A DNA stretch of 34,208 nucleotides from Clostridiales bacterium (GTDB taxonomy: Bacteria > Bacillota > Clostridia > Oscillospirales > Oscillospiraceae). Shown here in pieces: positions 1 through 8,874 of this stretch. The notes under the pieces are model-generated. The model searched no databases. It saw only the letters and a program-made list of their open reading frames with translations, and had not been told where the DNA came from. The stretch lies in the NCBI GenBank assembly GCA_022786995.1, contig JALFUW010000045.1, forward strand, positions 1 to 34,208. Reading direction: 5' to 3'. Made by a program: the position numbers and the translations under genes. Numbering within the stretch: position 1 is the stretch's first letter; every line of letters starts with the position of its first letter.

Positions 1-303
1 CCAGGTGAACAGATCCACGGACTTGCCTACCACCAGGGAATCGATGAACATGGCAAGGCCGATGGGCTCTTTCAGGACAATGTCAATGGCCAGAATGATA
101 AGGCACACGGTGATGGAGGCGTTGCCGTAGAGAATGCCCAGGGTTTTGGACAGGCCCAGGTTAAACACATCCCAGGGGCCCGCGCCGATACCGGCATGGA
201 TGGTGAGATAGATCCCCAGCCCATTAAAGAACAGACTGACGGCGGCAATGAGACAGTCAAGTGCAATGGAACCGGCAGTCCGGTTCCGGCAGGATGAGCC
301 CAT
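1..303 (-). CDS. YczE/YitT-type integral membrane protein, 3' part cut off by the window edge
   Basis: The first 101 residues of a minus-strand gene that runs off the left edge. The ATG at 303 follows GAGG by 8 nt, and the nearest upstream in-frame codon of note is a stop, so this start is well supported. After a short Arg-containing N-terminus come two hydrophobic segments (about residues 12-33 and 59-77). Between them is the pattern GLGIYLTIHAGIGAGPWDVF, followed by LGLSKTLGI. That combination of a glycine-rich helix followed by GPWDV and LS is typical of the YczE family of Firmicute membrane proteins, whose transport or signalling role is not established. Sequence beyond residue 101 is not visible, so topology and completeness cannot be judged. 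Family call is from remembered motif similarity only. Confidence 0.7.
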   Translation of the reverse strand, partial: MGSSCRNRTAGSIALDCLIAAVSLFFNGLGIYLTIHAGIGAGPWDVFNLGLSKTLGILYGNASITVCLIILAIDIVLKEPIGLAMFIDSLVVGKSVDLFTW

Positions 304-336
304 AGAAGAAGCCTCGATTCTTTCTTTGTCCGAATC

Positions 337-365
337 ATCATAGCGGCCCGGGAGTCATTTGTCAA
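337..365 (-). promoter_or_regulatory. Sigma-A promoter of the YczE-type gene
   Basis: On the minus strand TTGACA (365-360) and TATGAT (342-337) are separated by 17 bp, about 34 bp upstream of the ATG at 303. A perfect -35 and a 5/6 -10. Confidence 0.75.
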
Positions 366-378
366 TGCCCGGGCGAAG

Positions 379-408
379 AAAAACCGGCACGCAGATTTGC
401 GTGCCGGT
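379..408 (-). terminator. Rho-independent terminator of pnp
   Basis: An 11-bp perfect stem (ACCGGCACGCA at 383-393 with its complement at 398-408, 4-nt loop) followed on the minus strand by a run of five T. It begins 9 bp beyond the pnp stop codon. Confidence 0.85.
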
Positions 409-416
409 GATGCCGT

Positions 417-2540
417 TTATTCCTTGCCGGCCATTTCCTTCAGCGCGTCCTTGCGGCTGAAGTTGGCCCGGCCCTTCTCGTCGAAGCCCATGAACTTCAC
501 CCAGGTCATGTCGCCCAGGTTCAGCACGTCCTCGACCTTCTCCACACGGCGGTTCTCCAGCTTGGAGATATGCACCATGCCGTCATGGCCGGGAGCGATT
601 TCCACGAACGCGCCGATGGGCAGGATGCGGACAACCTTGCCGTAGTAGAGCTTACCCACCTCGGGCACGAAGCAGATGTCGTCCACCATCTTCTTGGCGG
701 CGTTGGCAGCAGCGGCATCCACAGCGGAGATGAACACGGAGCCGTCGTCGTCGATGTCCACCTTGGCGCCGGTGTCGGCGCAGATCTTCTGGATGGTCTT
801 GCCGCCGGAGCCGATGACCTCGCGAATCTTGTCCACGGGAATCTTCAGGGAGATCATCTTGGGAGCGTACTCGGAAACCTCCTCGCGGGGTGCGGGAATG
901 GCCTTCAGGATGACCTCGGAGATGATCTCCAGACGGGCCTTGCGGCAGCGCTCCAGAGCGTCCGCAATGATCTCCATGGTCAGGCCACGGTTCTTCAGAT
1001 CCATCTGGATGGCGGTGATGCCCTCGGTGGTACCGGCGACCTTGAAGTCCAGTTCACCGTGGAAGTCCTCAACACCCTGAATGTCGGTAAAGGTTCTCCA
1101 CTCGCCGGTCTCCTGATCGGAGATCAGGCCGCAGGAAATGCCGGCCACAGGCCGCTTGATGGGCACGCCGGCATCCATCAGTGCCAGGGTAGAGCCGCAG
1201 ATGGAGCCCTGAGAGGTGGAGCCGTTGGAAGAAAGAACCTCGGACACCACGCGGATGGCGTAGGGGAACTCCTCCACGCTGGGAATCACAGGCAGCAGAG
1301 CCTTTTCCGCCAGTGCGCCGTGACCAATCTCACGACGGGAGGTGGACCGGGCAGCCCGGGCCTCGCCGGTGGAGTAGGCGGGGAAGTTGTAGTGGTGGAT
1401 ATAGCGCTTGGTTTCCTCGGGGTAAATGGTGTCCAGCTTCTGGGCGGCGGACAGGGTGTTCAGGGTGCAGATGCTCAGCACCTGGGTCTGACCGCGGGAG
1501 AACAGGCCGGAGCCGTGGACACGGGGCAGAACGCCAACCTCGGCGTCCAGAGGACGGATGTCGTCCATGCCGCGGCCGTCCACACGCTTGCCCTGCAGCA
1601 GCCACTTCTTGACGACCTTCTTCTGCATCTTGTACAGGCAGACCTCAATGTGGGTCTCAAAATCCTCGTACTTCTCGCCGAACTTCTCCGCAAAATCCAG
1701 ACGGGCAGCGGTGAGCCGCTCCTCCCGGACGTTCTTGTCGTCGGTGTCCAGAGCGTACTCGATCTGGTTCAGGCCGTAGTTCATCAGGTCGTCCAGCAGC
1801 TCGTGGTTGACGGCAGCCTTCTCGAAGGTGAACTTGGGCTTGCCGATCTCAGCAACAATGCCGTTGATGAACTTGACGATCTCCATGTTGGTCTCGTGAG
1901 CCAGACGGATGGCCTCCAGAACCACGGATTCGGGAGCCTCGTTGGCCTCGGTCTCGATCATGACCACCTTCTCGAAGGTGGAGGAGATGCACACGAAGCA
2001 GTCGCAGGCAGCCCGCTCGTCAGCGGAGGGGTTGATAATATACTTACCATTCAGGTGAGCCACGTTGGTGGTGGCCACGGGGCCATTCCAGGGGACATCA
2101 GAGGATGCAATGGCGATGGAAGCGCCCAGAGAAGCCACGATTTCCACGGGGTTGTCATAGTCGTTAGCCAGAACCGTGCAGGTAACCACGGTGTCGTTGC
2201 GCAGCTCCTCGTCGAACAGGGGGCGCATGGGCCGGTCGATGATCCGGCTGTTCAGGATGCCCCGCTCGGAGGGCTTGCCCTCCCGGCGGTTGAAGGAGCC
2301 GGGGATGCGGCCCACGGCGTACATCCGCTCCTCAAACTCGATGGTCAGGGGGAAGTAGTCGATACCGGCCTTGGGGATGGGGTTGCAGGTGCAGGTGGTC
2401 AGCACCACGGTGTCGCCGTAGCGGCAGATGCACTCGGCGTTGGCAAGCTCTGCCACCTTGCCGGTCTCCACGGTAAAGGGACGACCGCCGATTTCCATTT
2501 CATAGACATGATGGTTGGGATACTGCTTATGGGTAATCAC
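417..2540 (-). CDS. pnp: Polyribonucleotide nucleotidyltransferase (PNPase)
   Basis: Phosphorolytic 3'-5' exoribonuclease of RNA turnover, cytoplasmic, normally a homotrimer. The 707-residue length is normal for the family. Domains in order: first RNase PH-like domain (about 12-145), linker helical domain (about 240-310), second RNase PH-like domain with the conserved catalytic segment (about 320-540), KH domain (about 562-625, GSGG at 577-580) and S1 domain (about 630-698). The start is GTG at 2540: AAGGAGGT sits 6 nt upstream and MITHKQYPNHHVY gives a normal N-terminus. The gene lies directly downstream of rpsO, the same order as in many bacteria, and ends in its own terminator. A long hairpin in its leader (2568-2637) suggests post-transcriptional control. 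Identification is secure. Confidence 0.97.
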   Translation of the reverse strand: MITHKQYPNHHVYEMEIGGRPFTVETGKVAELANAECICRYGDTVVLTTCTCNPIPKAGIDYFPLTIEFEERMYAVGRIPGSFNRREGKPSERGILNSRIIDRPMRPLFDEELRNDTVVTCTVLANDYDNPVEIVASLGASIAIASSDVPWNGPVATTNVAHLNGKYIINPSADERAACDCFVCISSTFEKVVMIETEANEAPESVVLEAIRLAHETNMEIVKFINGIVAEIGKPKFTFEKAAVNHELLDDLMNYGLNQIEYALDTDDKNVREERLTAARLDFAEKFGEKYEDFETHIEVCLYKMQKKVVKKWLLQGKRVDGRGMDDIRPLDAEVGVLPRVHGSGLFSRGQTQVLSICTLNTLSAAQKLDTIYPEETKRYIHHYNFPAYSTGEARAARSTSRREIGHGALAEKALLPVIPSVEEFPYAIRVVSEVLSSNGSTSQGSICGSTLALMDAGVPIKRPVAGISCGLISDQETGEWRTFTDIQGVEDFHGELDFKVAGTTEGITAIQMDLKNRGLTMEIIADALERCRKARLEIISEVILKAIPAPREEVSEYAPKMISLKIPVDKIREVIGSGGKTIQKICADTGAKVDIDDDGSVFISAVDAAAANAAKKMVDDICFVPEVGKLYYGKVVRILPIGAFVEIAPGHDGMVHISKLENRRVEKVEDVLNLGDMTWVKFMGFDEKGRANFSRKDALKEMAGKE

Positions 2541-2567
2541 TTGTTAACCTCCTTGTATTTTTGTGGT

Positions 2568-2637
2568 TCGGGAGGTTTAGCACTTGAATCGAATGCCGGA
2601 GTGTCGGCAGCCCATTCAACTGCTAAAATTCTCCCGA
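2568..2637 (-). promoter_or_regulatory. Long hairpin in the pnp leader RNA
   Basis: On the minus strand the segment 2637-2568 folds on itself. The outer stem UCGGGAG/CUCCCGA pairs 2637-2631 with 2574-2568. The middle stem pairs 2627-2614 with 2589-2576 over 14 positions with a single G-G mismatch. An inner UGCCG/CGGCA stem sits near the tip. It lies between the rpsO terminator and the pnp ribosome binding site. In E. coli a comparable leader stem is cut by RNase III and used for PNPase autoregulation; that role here is inference. Confidence 0.6.
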
Positions 2638-2647
2638 GGGACTCAAG

Positions 2648-2674
2648 AAAGGGCGACGGTGTCCGTCGCCCTTT
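2648..2674 (-). terminator. Terminator between rpsO and pnp
   Basis: Perfect 12-bp inverted repeat (AAAGGGCGACGG / CCGTCGCCCTTT, 3-nt loop) 8 bp after the rpsO stop; on the minus strand the stem ends in TTTC. The U-tract is short, so partial read-through into pnp is plausible. Confidence 0.65.
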
Positions 2675-2682
2675 CAAATAAC

Positions 2683-2949
2683 TTACTTACGGATACCCAG
2701 CTTGGCGATCAGAGCACGGTAGCGGTTGATGTCCTTGTTTGCCAGATAGTCCAGCATCTTGCGGCGCTTACCGACCATCATCAGCAGACCACGACGGGAG
2801 TGGTTGTCGTGCTTGTGGGTGCGCAGGTGCTCGGTCAGCTCGTTGATACGGGCGGTCAGGATGGCAACCTGAACCTCGGGGGAGCCGGTGTCGCCCTCGT
2901 GGGTAGCGTTCTCCAGGATGACCTGGGTCTTCTTTTCCTTCTGAATCAT
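2683..2949 (-). CDS. rpsO: 30S ribosomal protein S15
   Basis: Primary 16S rRNA-binding protein of the small-subunit platform. 88 residues, the usual length is 88-89. Family hallmarks are visible: [11 protein letters not shown] near residue 23, then [19 protein letters not shown] and the C-terminal KRRKMLDYL. The start is ATG at 2949, 8 nt after AAGGTGG; an in-frame GTG at 2961 overlaps that Shine-Dalgarno sequence and is unlikely. It is preceded by a good promoter and a ~125-nt leader with several possible stems, and followed by a terminator and then pnp. S15 commonly represses its own translation through leader structure, so the leader is a natural candidate site. Confidence 0.97.
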   Translation of the reverse strand: MIQKEKKTQVILENATHEGDTGSPEVQVAILTARINELTEHLRTHKHDNHSRRGLLMMVGKRRKMLDYLANKDINRYRALIAKLGIRK

Positions 2950-3068
2950 TGTGTTTTCCACCTTTCAATACAGTTCCCGTCCGCCAAGTAGGGGCCCAGT
3001 GGAATGCCGGATCGGCGTTTTCCCACAACTGAGCGGCGGGCATAAAAATATCCTCTGGCTTACGCCAG
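2950..3068 (-). promoter_or_regulatory. rpsO leader, candidate S15 autoregulatory RNA
   Basis: The transcribed leader contains a CUGGC-GUAA-GCCAG hairpin (GNRA loop) near its 5' end and CCGCC/GGCGG segments about 60 nt apart that could close a multi-branch structure in front of the ribosome binding site. Short words CAGTTG, GCCGA and TCCGGCATTC occur in the same order in the pnp leader. Regulation by S15 is known for many Firmicutes; this particular fold is inference. Confidence 0.4.
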
Positions 3069-3075
3069 CCTTATG

Positions 3076-3104
3076 ATGATATCATAAGCATGCCCAAAAG
3101 TAAA
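3076..3104 (-). promoter_or_regulatory. Promoter of rpsO
   Basis: TTTACT (3104-3099) and TATCAT (3081-3076) on the minus strand, 17-bp spacer. Confidence 0.6.
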
Positions 3105-3154
3105 GGAAAATTTGCGGAAAATCTTCTTTTTTCTGCTGCAATTTTGATAGAGCC

Positions 3155-3181
3155 GTAGGGCGGAGTCATGACTCCGCCGAC
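3155..3181. repeat. REP-type palindrome copy 1
   Basis: Starts GTAGGGCGG and is a GGCGGAGT-CATG-ACTCCGCC-like palindrome ending in GACG. It differs from the palindromes flanking the RAYT gene at 22486-23058 by a compensated base pair (G-C to A-T in both arms), which keeps the stem intact. Confidence 0.7.
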
Positions 3182-3279
3182 GCAGTATCGGTAATCAGCA
3201 ATTTGCGTTGAATGGTATTTGGCGAGCTAACGTCCAGGCAGATCCCGTTGGACGAACACAGGGGATATGACTAACCTGA

Positions 3280-3365
3280 TCGGCGGGGTGGTGCTCCGCG
3301 CAGCGAATCCAAATTGTATGATTGCCGGTGGCAATCATACAATAATGTTCATAACCCCGCCCTAC
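3280..3365. repeat. REP-type palindrome split by an internal hairpin insert
   Basis: The left half TCGGCGGGGT (3280-3289) and right half AACCCCGCCCTAC (3353-3365) are the two arms of the REP family in the opposite orientation to copy 1, but they are separated by about 63 bp. Inside lies a perfect 14-bp inverted repeat, ATTGTATGATTGCC (3313-3326) with its complement at 3330-3343 around GGT. Copy 1 and this copy together have the inverted-pair layout of a REPIN. Confidence 0.6.
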
Positions 3366-3382
3366 GGATGATGGAACGATAC

Positions 3383-3598
3383 CGAGCGGTACCCAATGGC
3401 GTAAAGATTACAGACCAGCTTGGTAACGCATTGTCAGCGGCGACTCGCCGCAAAAGAGGAAGCGGCGAACCACTTCCTCTCTTTCATAGTATTTTGTGCC
3501 CGGTGACGATTCGAGCGGTACCCAATGGCGTAAAGACTACAGACCAGCTTGGTCACGCATTGTCAGCGGCGACTCGCCGCAAAAGAGGAAGCGGCGAA
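3383..3598. repeat. Tandem ~129-bp repeats, left part of the array (1.7 units)
   Basis: The word CGAGCGGTACCCAATGG begins units at 3383 and 3512 (period 129). Each unit has a GCGGCG/CGCCGC hairpin and then a stem GAGGAAGCGG ... CCGCTTCCTC around CGAA. The second unit stops exactly at CGAA (3595-3598), where the mobile element begins. The remainder of that unit resumes at 14267. On the minus strand the second hairpin has a UUCG loop and is followed by T4-T5, that is, a terminator. Confidence 0.85.
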
Positions 3599-3611
3599 GG
3601 GGATATCCAAT
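3595..3611. other. attL of the IME
   Basis: Host half-palindrome GAGGAAGCGG (3585-3594), shared core CGAA, then the element arm GGGGATATCCAAT (3599-3611). The element arm is the mirror of the arm at attR (9 of 13 positions), as expected for a serine-integrase attP half-site. Confidence 0.75.
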
Positions 3612-3653
3612 AAGACAGCATCATAACTCATTTCGGGAACGGCATGGCTTCGG

Positions 3654-5590
<1,937 letters not shown>

Positions 5591-5629
5591 AATTTTTTTC
5601 CTTTCTTTTAAAATGACAGAATGATGGAA

Positions 5630-7099
5630 TCAGATTTCCTGTTCCTGCTGTTGGTTTCGATTTTGTGCCTGCTCAATATCCTTGCGGACGGAATCAATGT
5701 GGGATTTGATTTTCCAAAGCTGCTGAGAATCCTCCCGGATGGACTTGAACTGAGCATAGGTTTTCTCGTGCTCCTGTTCCAATCTGGCATACTCCTCTTC
5801 TAGCGCATGGCGGTCAAATTTGCCGTCCGGGAATTCTGCGGACAGTTTGCGGCGAGCTTCATAGAACTGTTTCAGTTCGGCAGCGTGGTCCGACTTGTAC
5901 TTCTCTTTGGAGCGGGTGAACTTGATTTTCTGCAAGCCATCGTACACGGGCTTCATCTCATGGTAGGTAGCCAGATAGTCCGGCAGCTTGCGGATTTCTT
6001 TCATGCGGGCAGTCTGACTGTCCAGCTTCGTTTTCAAAGCGTCGGAAGATTCTCGGAGGGCATCCACACGAGTTTCCAGCGTGCCCAGATCATGAATCCC
6101 GTTTTCCATGAGGTAGTTAAACATAGCGTTCATTTCTTTCAGATTATTGATTCGGGCTTTCTGGGAATAGGCACCGGCGTTGCGGCGGTCAAAATAGGCT
6201 TGCAGCAGAGAAACCAAATCCGGGGATTTCGGTTTGGACAGTTCTGCCTTTACCTCTTTGATCCATTCAACCAGAGCGGCAATCTTCTTTCGGATATCCC
6301 GGATGGCAGCGTTGGTGGCTTTCACCCAGCGGTTGAACTCGCCTTTTTCTGTTGCGATGCCCTTACGCTCCATCGCCCGGACGGTGGGGCCTTCGTGAAT
6401 GGTAGGCAGCAAATCCACGCCCTGCCGTTCATAGCTGCGGTGGTCGATGCGGCAGGGCAGCTCTTTTTCGGCAAACTTGGCGTTGCACAATTCCGCCCAG
6501 GCCTGCCGCCAGTGCTCCAGCGTTTCGGGACTGCCCCAGTCCGTGGTGGGAACAGCATTGAAAACATAGTCACCGTTCCCGTCTGGGATGCGCTCTCCGT
6601 TTTCGTTCAGCACATATTCCCGCCGCTGCTTGATGCCCCACTTTCCATTCGGCTCTATGGGACGGATGGGGCACATCACATGAAAGTGGGGATTGGAAAT
6701 ACCGCCATCCTCCTTATCCGGGGAGTGAACAGCGAAGTCCACGATCATGCCCCGGCTCACAAACTGCTCCAACAAAAACTGCCTTGCAAGCGTGCTGTTC
6801 TCCTCCATGGAAAACTCGTGCTGCAAGGCAATGTCAAAGCTGTATGCAAGCTGGGCTTTCTTTCCACGCTCCACTTTCTCCACAGCGTTCCAAAGGGTTT
6901 CCCGGTCAGCGTACTCCGGCGGGGCGTGGGCTGGCAACAGAATTTCCGAACAGACCACGCCGCCCTTGCGGGTGTAGTCGCTGTCCTCGCCGTAGTATTC
7001 GCTGTGGAGCTTTTCTCCGGCACGGTAAGCGGCAGCAGCCACGGCGGACTGTCCGGCGCTGCGTTTGATTTGAGTGACATGAAAATGAAATAGTGCGAT
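5630..7099 (-). CDS. MobA/MobL-family relaxase (MOBQ), apparent ATC start
   Basis: DNA-strand transferase that nicks oriT and leads the transferred strand. With the proposed start it has 489 residues. Catalytic Tyr25 lies in AAAAYRAGEKL, and the HUH metal ligands His138/His140 are in NPHFHVMCP. IDHRSYERQG and the region up to about 270 complete the relaxase domain; the rest is a long helical/coiled-coil tail. The family normally begins MALFHFHVTQIKRS; here the matching codons read ATC GCA CTA TTT, with AGGGAGG 8 nt before the ATC and no ATG/GTG/TTG upstream in frame before a stop. The first standard start (GTG 7042) would remove the first 19 residues including the first strand. Tyr25 counted from ATC equals the Tyr25 of RSF1010 MobA. 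The gene follows the DUF3847-type gene after 2 bp, so translation may be coupled. Confidence 0.9.
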   Translation of the reverse strand: MALFHFHVTQIKRSAGQSAVAAAAYRAGEKLHSEYYGEDSDYTRKGGVVCSEILLPAHAPPEYADRETLWNAVEKVERGKKAQLAYSFDIALQHEFSMEENSTLARQFLLEQFVSRGMIVDFAVHSPDKEDGGISNPHFHVMCPIRPIEPNGKWGIKQRREYVLNENGERIPDGNGDYVFNAVPTTDWGSPETLEHWRQAWAELCNAKFAEKELPCRIDHRSYERQGVDLLPTIHEGPTVRAMERKGIATEKGEFNRWVKATNAAIRDIRKKIAALVEWIKEVKAELSKPKSPDLVSLLQAYFDRRNAGAYSQKARINNLKEMNAMFNYLMENGIHDLGTLETRVDALRESSDALKTKLDSQTARMKEIRKLPDYLATYHEMKPVYDGLQKIKFTRSKEKYKSDHAAELKQFYEARRKLSAEFPDGKFDRHALEEEYARLEQEHEKTYAQFKSIREDSQQLWKIKSHIDSVRKDIEQAQNRNQQQEQEI

Positions 7100-7101
7100 G
7101 G

Positions 7102-7407
7102 TCAGTCCCTCCCTTGGTCATGGGCATGGAGTGCTTCCGCAAGCAAAGCCAGAACCTCCGGCAAAGCAAAGACGGATTCTGCAAAAGCATAGAACTCCAC
7201 CTCCGTCAGATCTTTCACAGCGGGAGCCACGCTTTCCATGGTGGCACCACGGGTGATGAGCCGGTGCGTACGCTTTCGCCGTTCGCCTTTCTCGCAATAG
7301 GTAATCCGGTTTTCGTACTGCTGTGCCTTGTGTTGGAGCTGAACAAGCTGCCGTTCACAAGAGGCTCGTTCGGCTTCCAGCTGGGATAGGGATTTCTGTT
7401 TTGACAT
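7102..7407 (-). CDS. DUF3847-type accessory mobilization protein
   Basis: 101 residues, highly charged, with a predicted helical N-terminal half (KSLSQLEAERASCERQLVQLQHK), then KGERRKRTHRLITRGA, then LTEVEFYAFAESVFALPEVLALL. This layout matches small proteins of the DUF3847 type found directly upstream of MobA/MobL relaxases in Clostridia; an oriT-binding accessory role is an inference from position. ATG 7407 has AGGAGGT 9 nt upstream; the much longer open frame upstream is chance reading through the oriT region. The stop is 2 bp from the relaxase start. Confidence 0.7.
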   Translation of the reverse strand: MSKQKSLSQLEAERASCERQLVQLQHKAQQYENRITYCEKGERRKRTHRLITRGATMESVAPAVKDLTEVEFYAFAESVFALPEVLALLAEALHAHDQGRD

Positions 7408-7436
7408 TTTTGAATGACCTCCTAAAAGATTTGGAT

Positions 7437-7466
7437 AAAAAATAACCGCCAGAATGTACTGACGGT
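7437..7466 (-). terminator. Attenuator/terminator-like hairpin before the mobilization genes
   Basis: ACCGTCAG/CTGGCGGT (one G-T pair, 6-nt loop) followed on the minus strand by TATTTTTT, 30 bp upstream of the DUF3847-type start. It could end upstream transcripts or attenuate mob expression. Confidence 0.5.
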
Positions 7467-7645
7467 CAGACTCACGATATGAAAACTTGGTCGGCGGGGA
7501 CGGTTTGCAAAACCGTTTCTGCTGACCAAGTCTGCAAGGATAGCCGCATAGCGGCGCAAGGGGTGTAGCCCCTTGTTCGGAACGAAGTGACGCAAAACAG
7601 CCCGGACATTCAGGTGTCCGGGCTGTTCGGTCTCGCAGAGCGCAC

Positions 7646-7695
7646 ATACGGGGAATACCCGTATAGAAGTGCGCCCTTAGTATAATTACTAAGGG
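7646..7695 (+). other. oriT: Origin of transfer (oriT) with predicted nic site
   Basis: The inverted repeat ATACGGG (7646-7652) / CCCGTAT (7658-7664) is followed 3 bp later by AAGTGCGCCCTTA (7667-7679). The arrangement 'inverted repeat, short spacer, AGTGCG-CCCT' is the nick-site pattern of MOBQ origins such as RSF1010 and several Gram-positive plasmids. By analogy the nick falls between 7673 and 7674 on the plus strand. A further dyad CCTTAGTA/TACTAAGG follows (7675-7694). It lies about 570 bp upstream of the MOBQ relaxase gene. Confidence 0.75.
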
Positions 7696-7919
7696 AACAG
7701 GGACGCTCTTTCAGGAAGTAGGAAACCTGATTATTACAACTGCAGCTTAGTGTCACTAAAGCTGAAGACCGCAGTTTTTGGGCAGATAAAGCTGCCCATC
7801 GGATTCGGTGCACTGTTTTGGATATCCGTGGTAAACCCAATAAAGCAGGATCTCCTCTCACGATTCTTACACATCATTTGAGACAGCTTTGTTCTTCGTC
7901 TTCTGCCTAACCGACCCAT

Positions 7920-8180
7920 TTAGAAAGCAAACCGCATATATAAGTTCATAATAATCATTGTGATGCATATCAGTGCCATAAAGCAATAGAACAGATGAAT
8001 TCCTCGGCTCGTCGTTTCCTTATAAGCACAGGCAATTTTTGCAAGCCACAGCAACAGCAGTGGGTTCCAACCCAAAACGGGGATTAAGAACGGTAGCACG
8101 GCAAAAAGCAACCCAACTAGCTTTTTCCCTGCACTCGAGCTCATCAGCTTAGCAATAAAAAAACACTTAACCTTCGACAT
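7920..8180 (-). CDS. Small two-helix membrane protein, unknown function
   Basis: 86 residues with a basic N-terminus (MSKVKCFFIAKLMSSSAGKK) and two long hydrophobic segments (about 20-50 and 62-82). I do not recognise a family. The ATG lies 10 nt after the stop of the secreted-protein gene upstream, with AGGA overlapping that stop, so it is probably cotranslated with it. Small two-helix proteins beside a secreted protein can be immunity or anchoring partners, but nothing in the sequence shows that. It is in the AT-rich cargo of the IME. Confidence 0.5.
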   Translation of the reverse strand: MSKVKCFFIAKLMSSSAGKKLVGLLFAVLPFLIPVLGWNPLLLLWLAKIACAYKETTSRGIHLFYCFMALICITMIIMNLYMRFAF

Positions 8181-8190
8181 CTTGCGATTC

Positions 8191-8874
8191 TTATCCTATA
8201 GCATTAATCGTAAAATTCGATACATTTTTAAATGGCCCAAGCGTTCCAGTTACATAATCACTTCCCGGGATAGGGCAACTTACTGTATGGGTTGTTGTGA
8301 CAGTAAAAGAAACCGATGTCTTGCTACTATTAAAAGCAGGGGCTGTAACTGACATGCTCGTAAGGCTTCCAGAAAATAATGCTCCTAAGTCATGAAAAGA
8401 CACACTTATTACAGGAGCAGGGAAATTTTGAATGTATTGGTAGCCGTCATTATATGCATATGTGCCCGAAGCAGTTACCAATAAATACCAGCTTTTACCA
8501 TCATACGGGAAACCATTCTGGGTAATAAAATGTACAACACTTTCTTCATATGGTATATTCATTATTGCCCGCGTAGATGGCTTTTTTGAATGAGTTCTTA
8601 TTTGAGAAACATCTTTGGAATAGCATTCAGTCAAGATCGTTGCATAATCGTTACTATTATATGCAGCACTATTTTCAAGTACGAAACTTCGTGTGATATC
8701 TGCCCCACTCGAACTGTATACCTCTCCATTTCCTGCAAAAAGGGAATCGCACACTTTTATAAAACCATCAGAAGGAACTACGATCAACTCGTCGGTATTT
8801 TCAGCAGCAAAAGCTGATACAGGCAAAATCATAACTGCAAAAATGAGCACAAAAACACATACTATTTTTCTCAT
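8191..8874 (-). CDS. Secreted protein of unknown function
   Basis: 227 residues with a clear signal peptide (MRKIVCVFVLIFAVMILPVSAFA-AEN, cleavage about residue 23). The mature part is rich in Ser, Thr, Tyr and Asn, with many short beta-like stretches, and lacks a cell-wall sorting signal or lipobox. There are three Cys in the mature region (one at about 42, one in TECYS, one in SCPIPGS). No known catalytic motif was seen. ATG 8874 has GGGAGAA about 6 nt upstream. It is transcribed divergently from the ECF sigma gene across a ~490-bp AT-rich region, and followed by the two-helix membrane protein, suggesting a two-gene unit that may be controlled by the neighbouring sigma/anti-sigma pair (inference). 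Confidence 0.6.
   Translation of the reverse strand: MRKIVCVFVLIFAVMILPVSAFAAENTDELIVVPSDGFIKVCDSLFAGNGEVYSSSGADITRSFVLENSAAYNSNDYATILTECYSKDVSQIRTHSKKPSTRAIMNIPYEESVVHFITQNGFPYDGKSWYLLVTASGTYAYNDGYQYIQNFPAPVISVSFHDLGALFSGSLTSMSVTAPAFNSSKTSVSFTVTTTHTVSCPIPGSDYVTGTLGPFKNVSNFTINAIG

Larger units (their letters stand above)
7408..7919. other. Gene-free 512-bp segment rich in inverted repeats, holding oriT
   Basis: No convincing gene. Besides the terminator-like hairpin and oriT it has a nested cruciform (ACTTGGTC 7485-7492 with 7524-7531, inner ACGGTTT 7500-7506 with 7510-7516) and a 13-bp perfect inverted repeat AACAGCCCGGACA (7596-7608 with 7615-7627). Such clustered dyads next to a relaxase gene are typical of transfer origins and their accessory-protein sites. 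Confidence 0.7.

Noticed and set aside
3383..3598. Possible CRISPR array
   Set aside because: Repeat period is 129 bp with the whole unit conserved; no short repeats with variable spacers and no cas genes.
7734..7919. 61-residue minus-strand frame directly after the two-helix protein gene
   Set aside because: ATG abuts the preceding stop, but there is no ribosome binding site and no recognisable composition; it lies in the repeat-rich oriT region.
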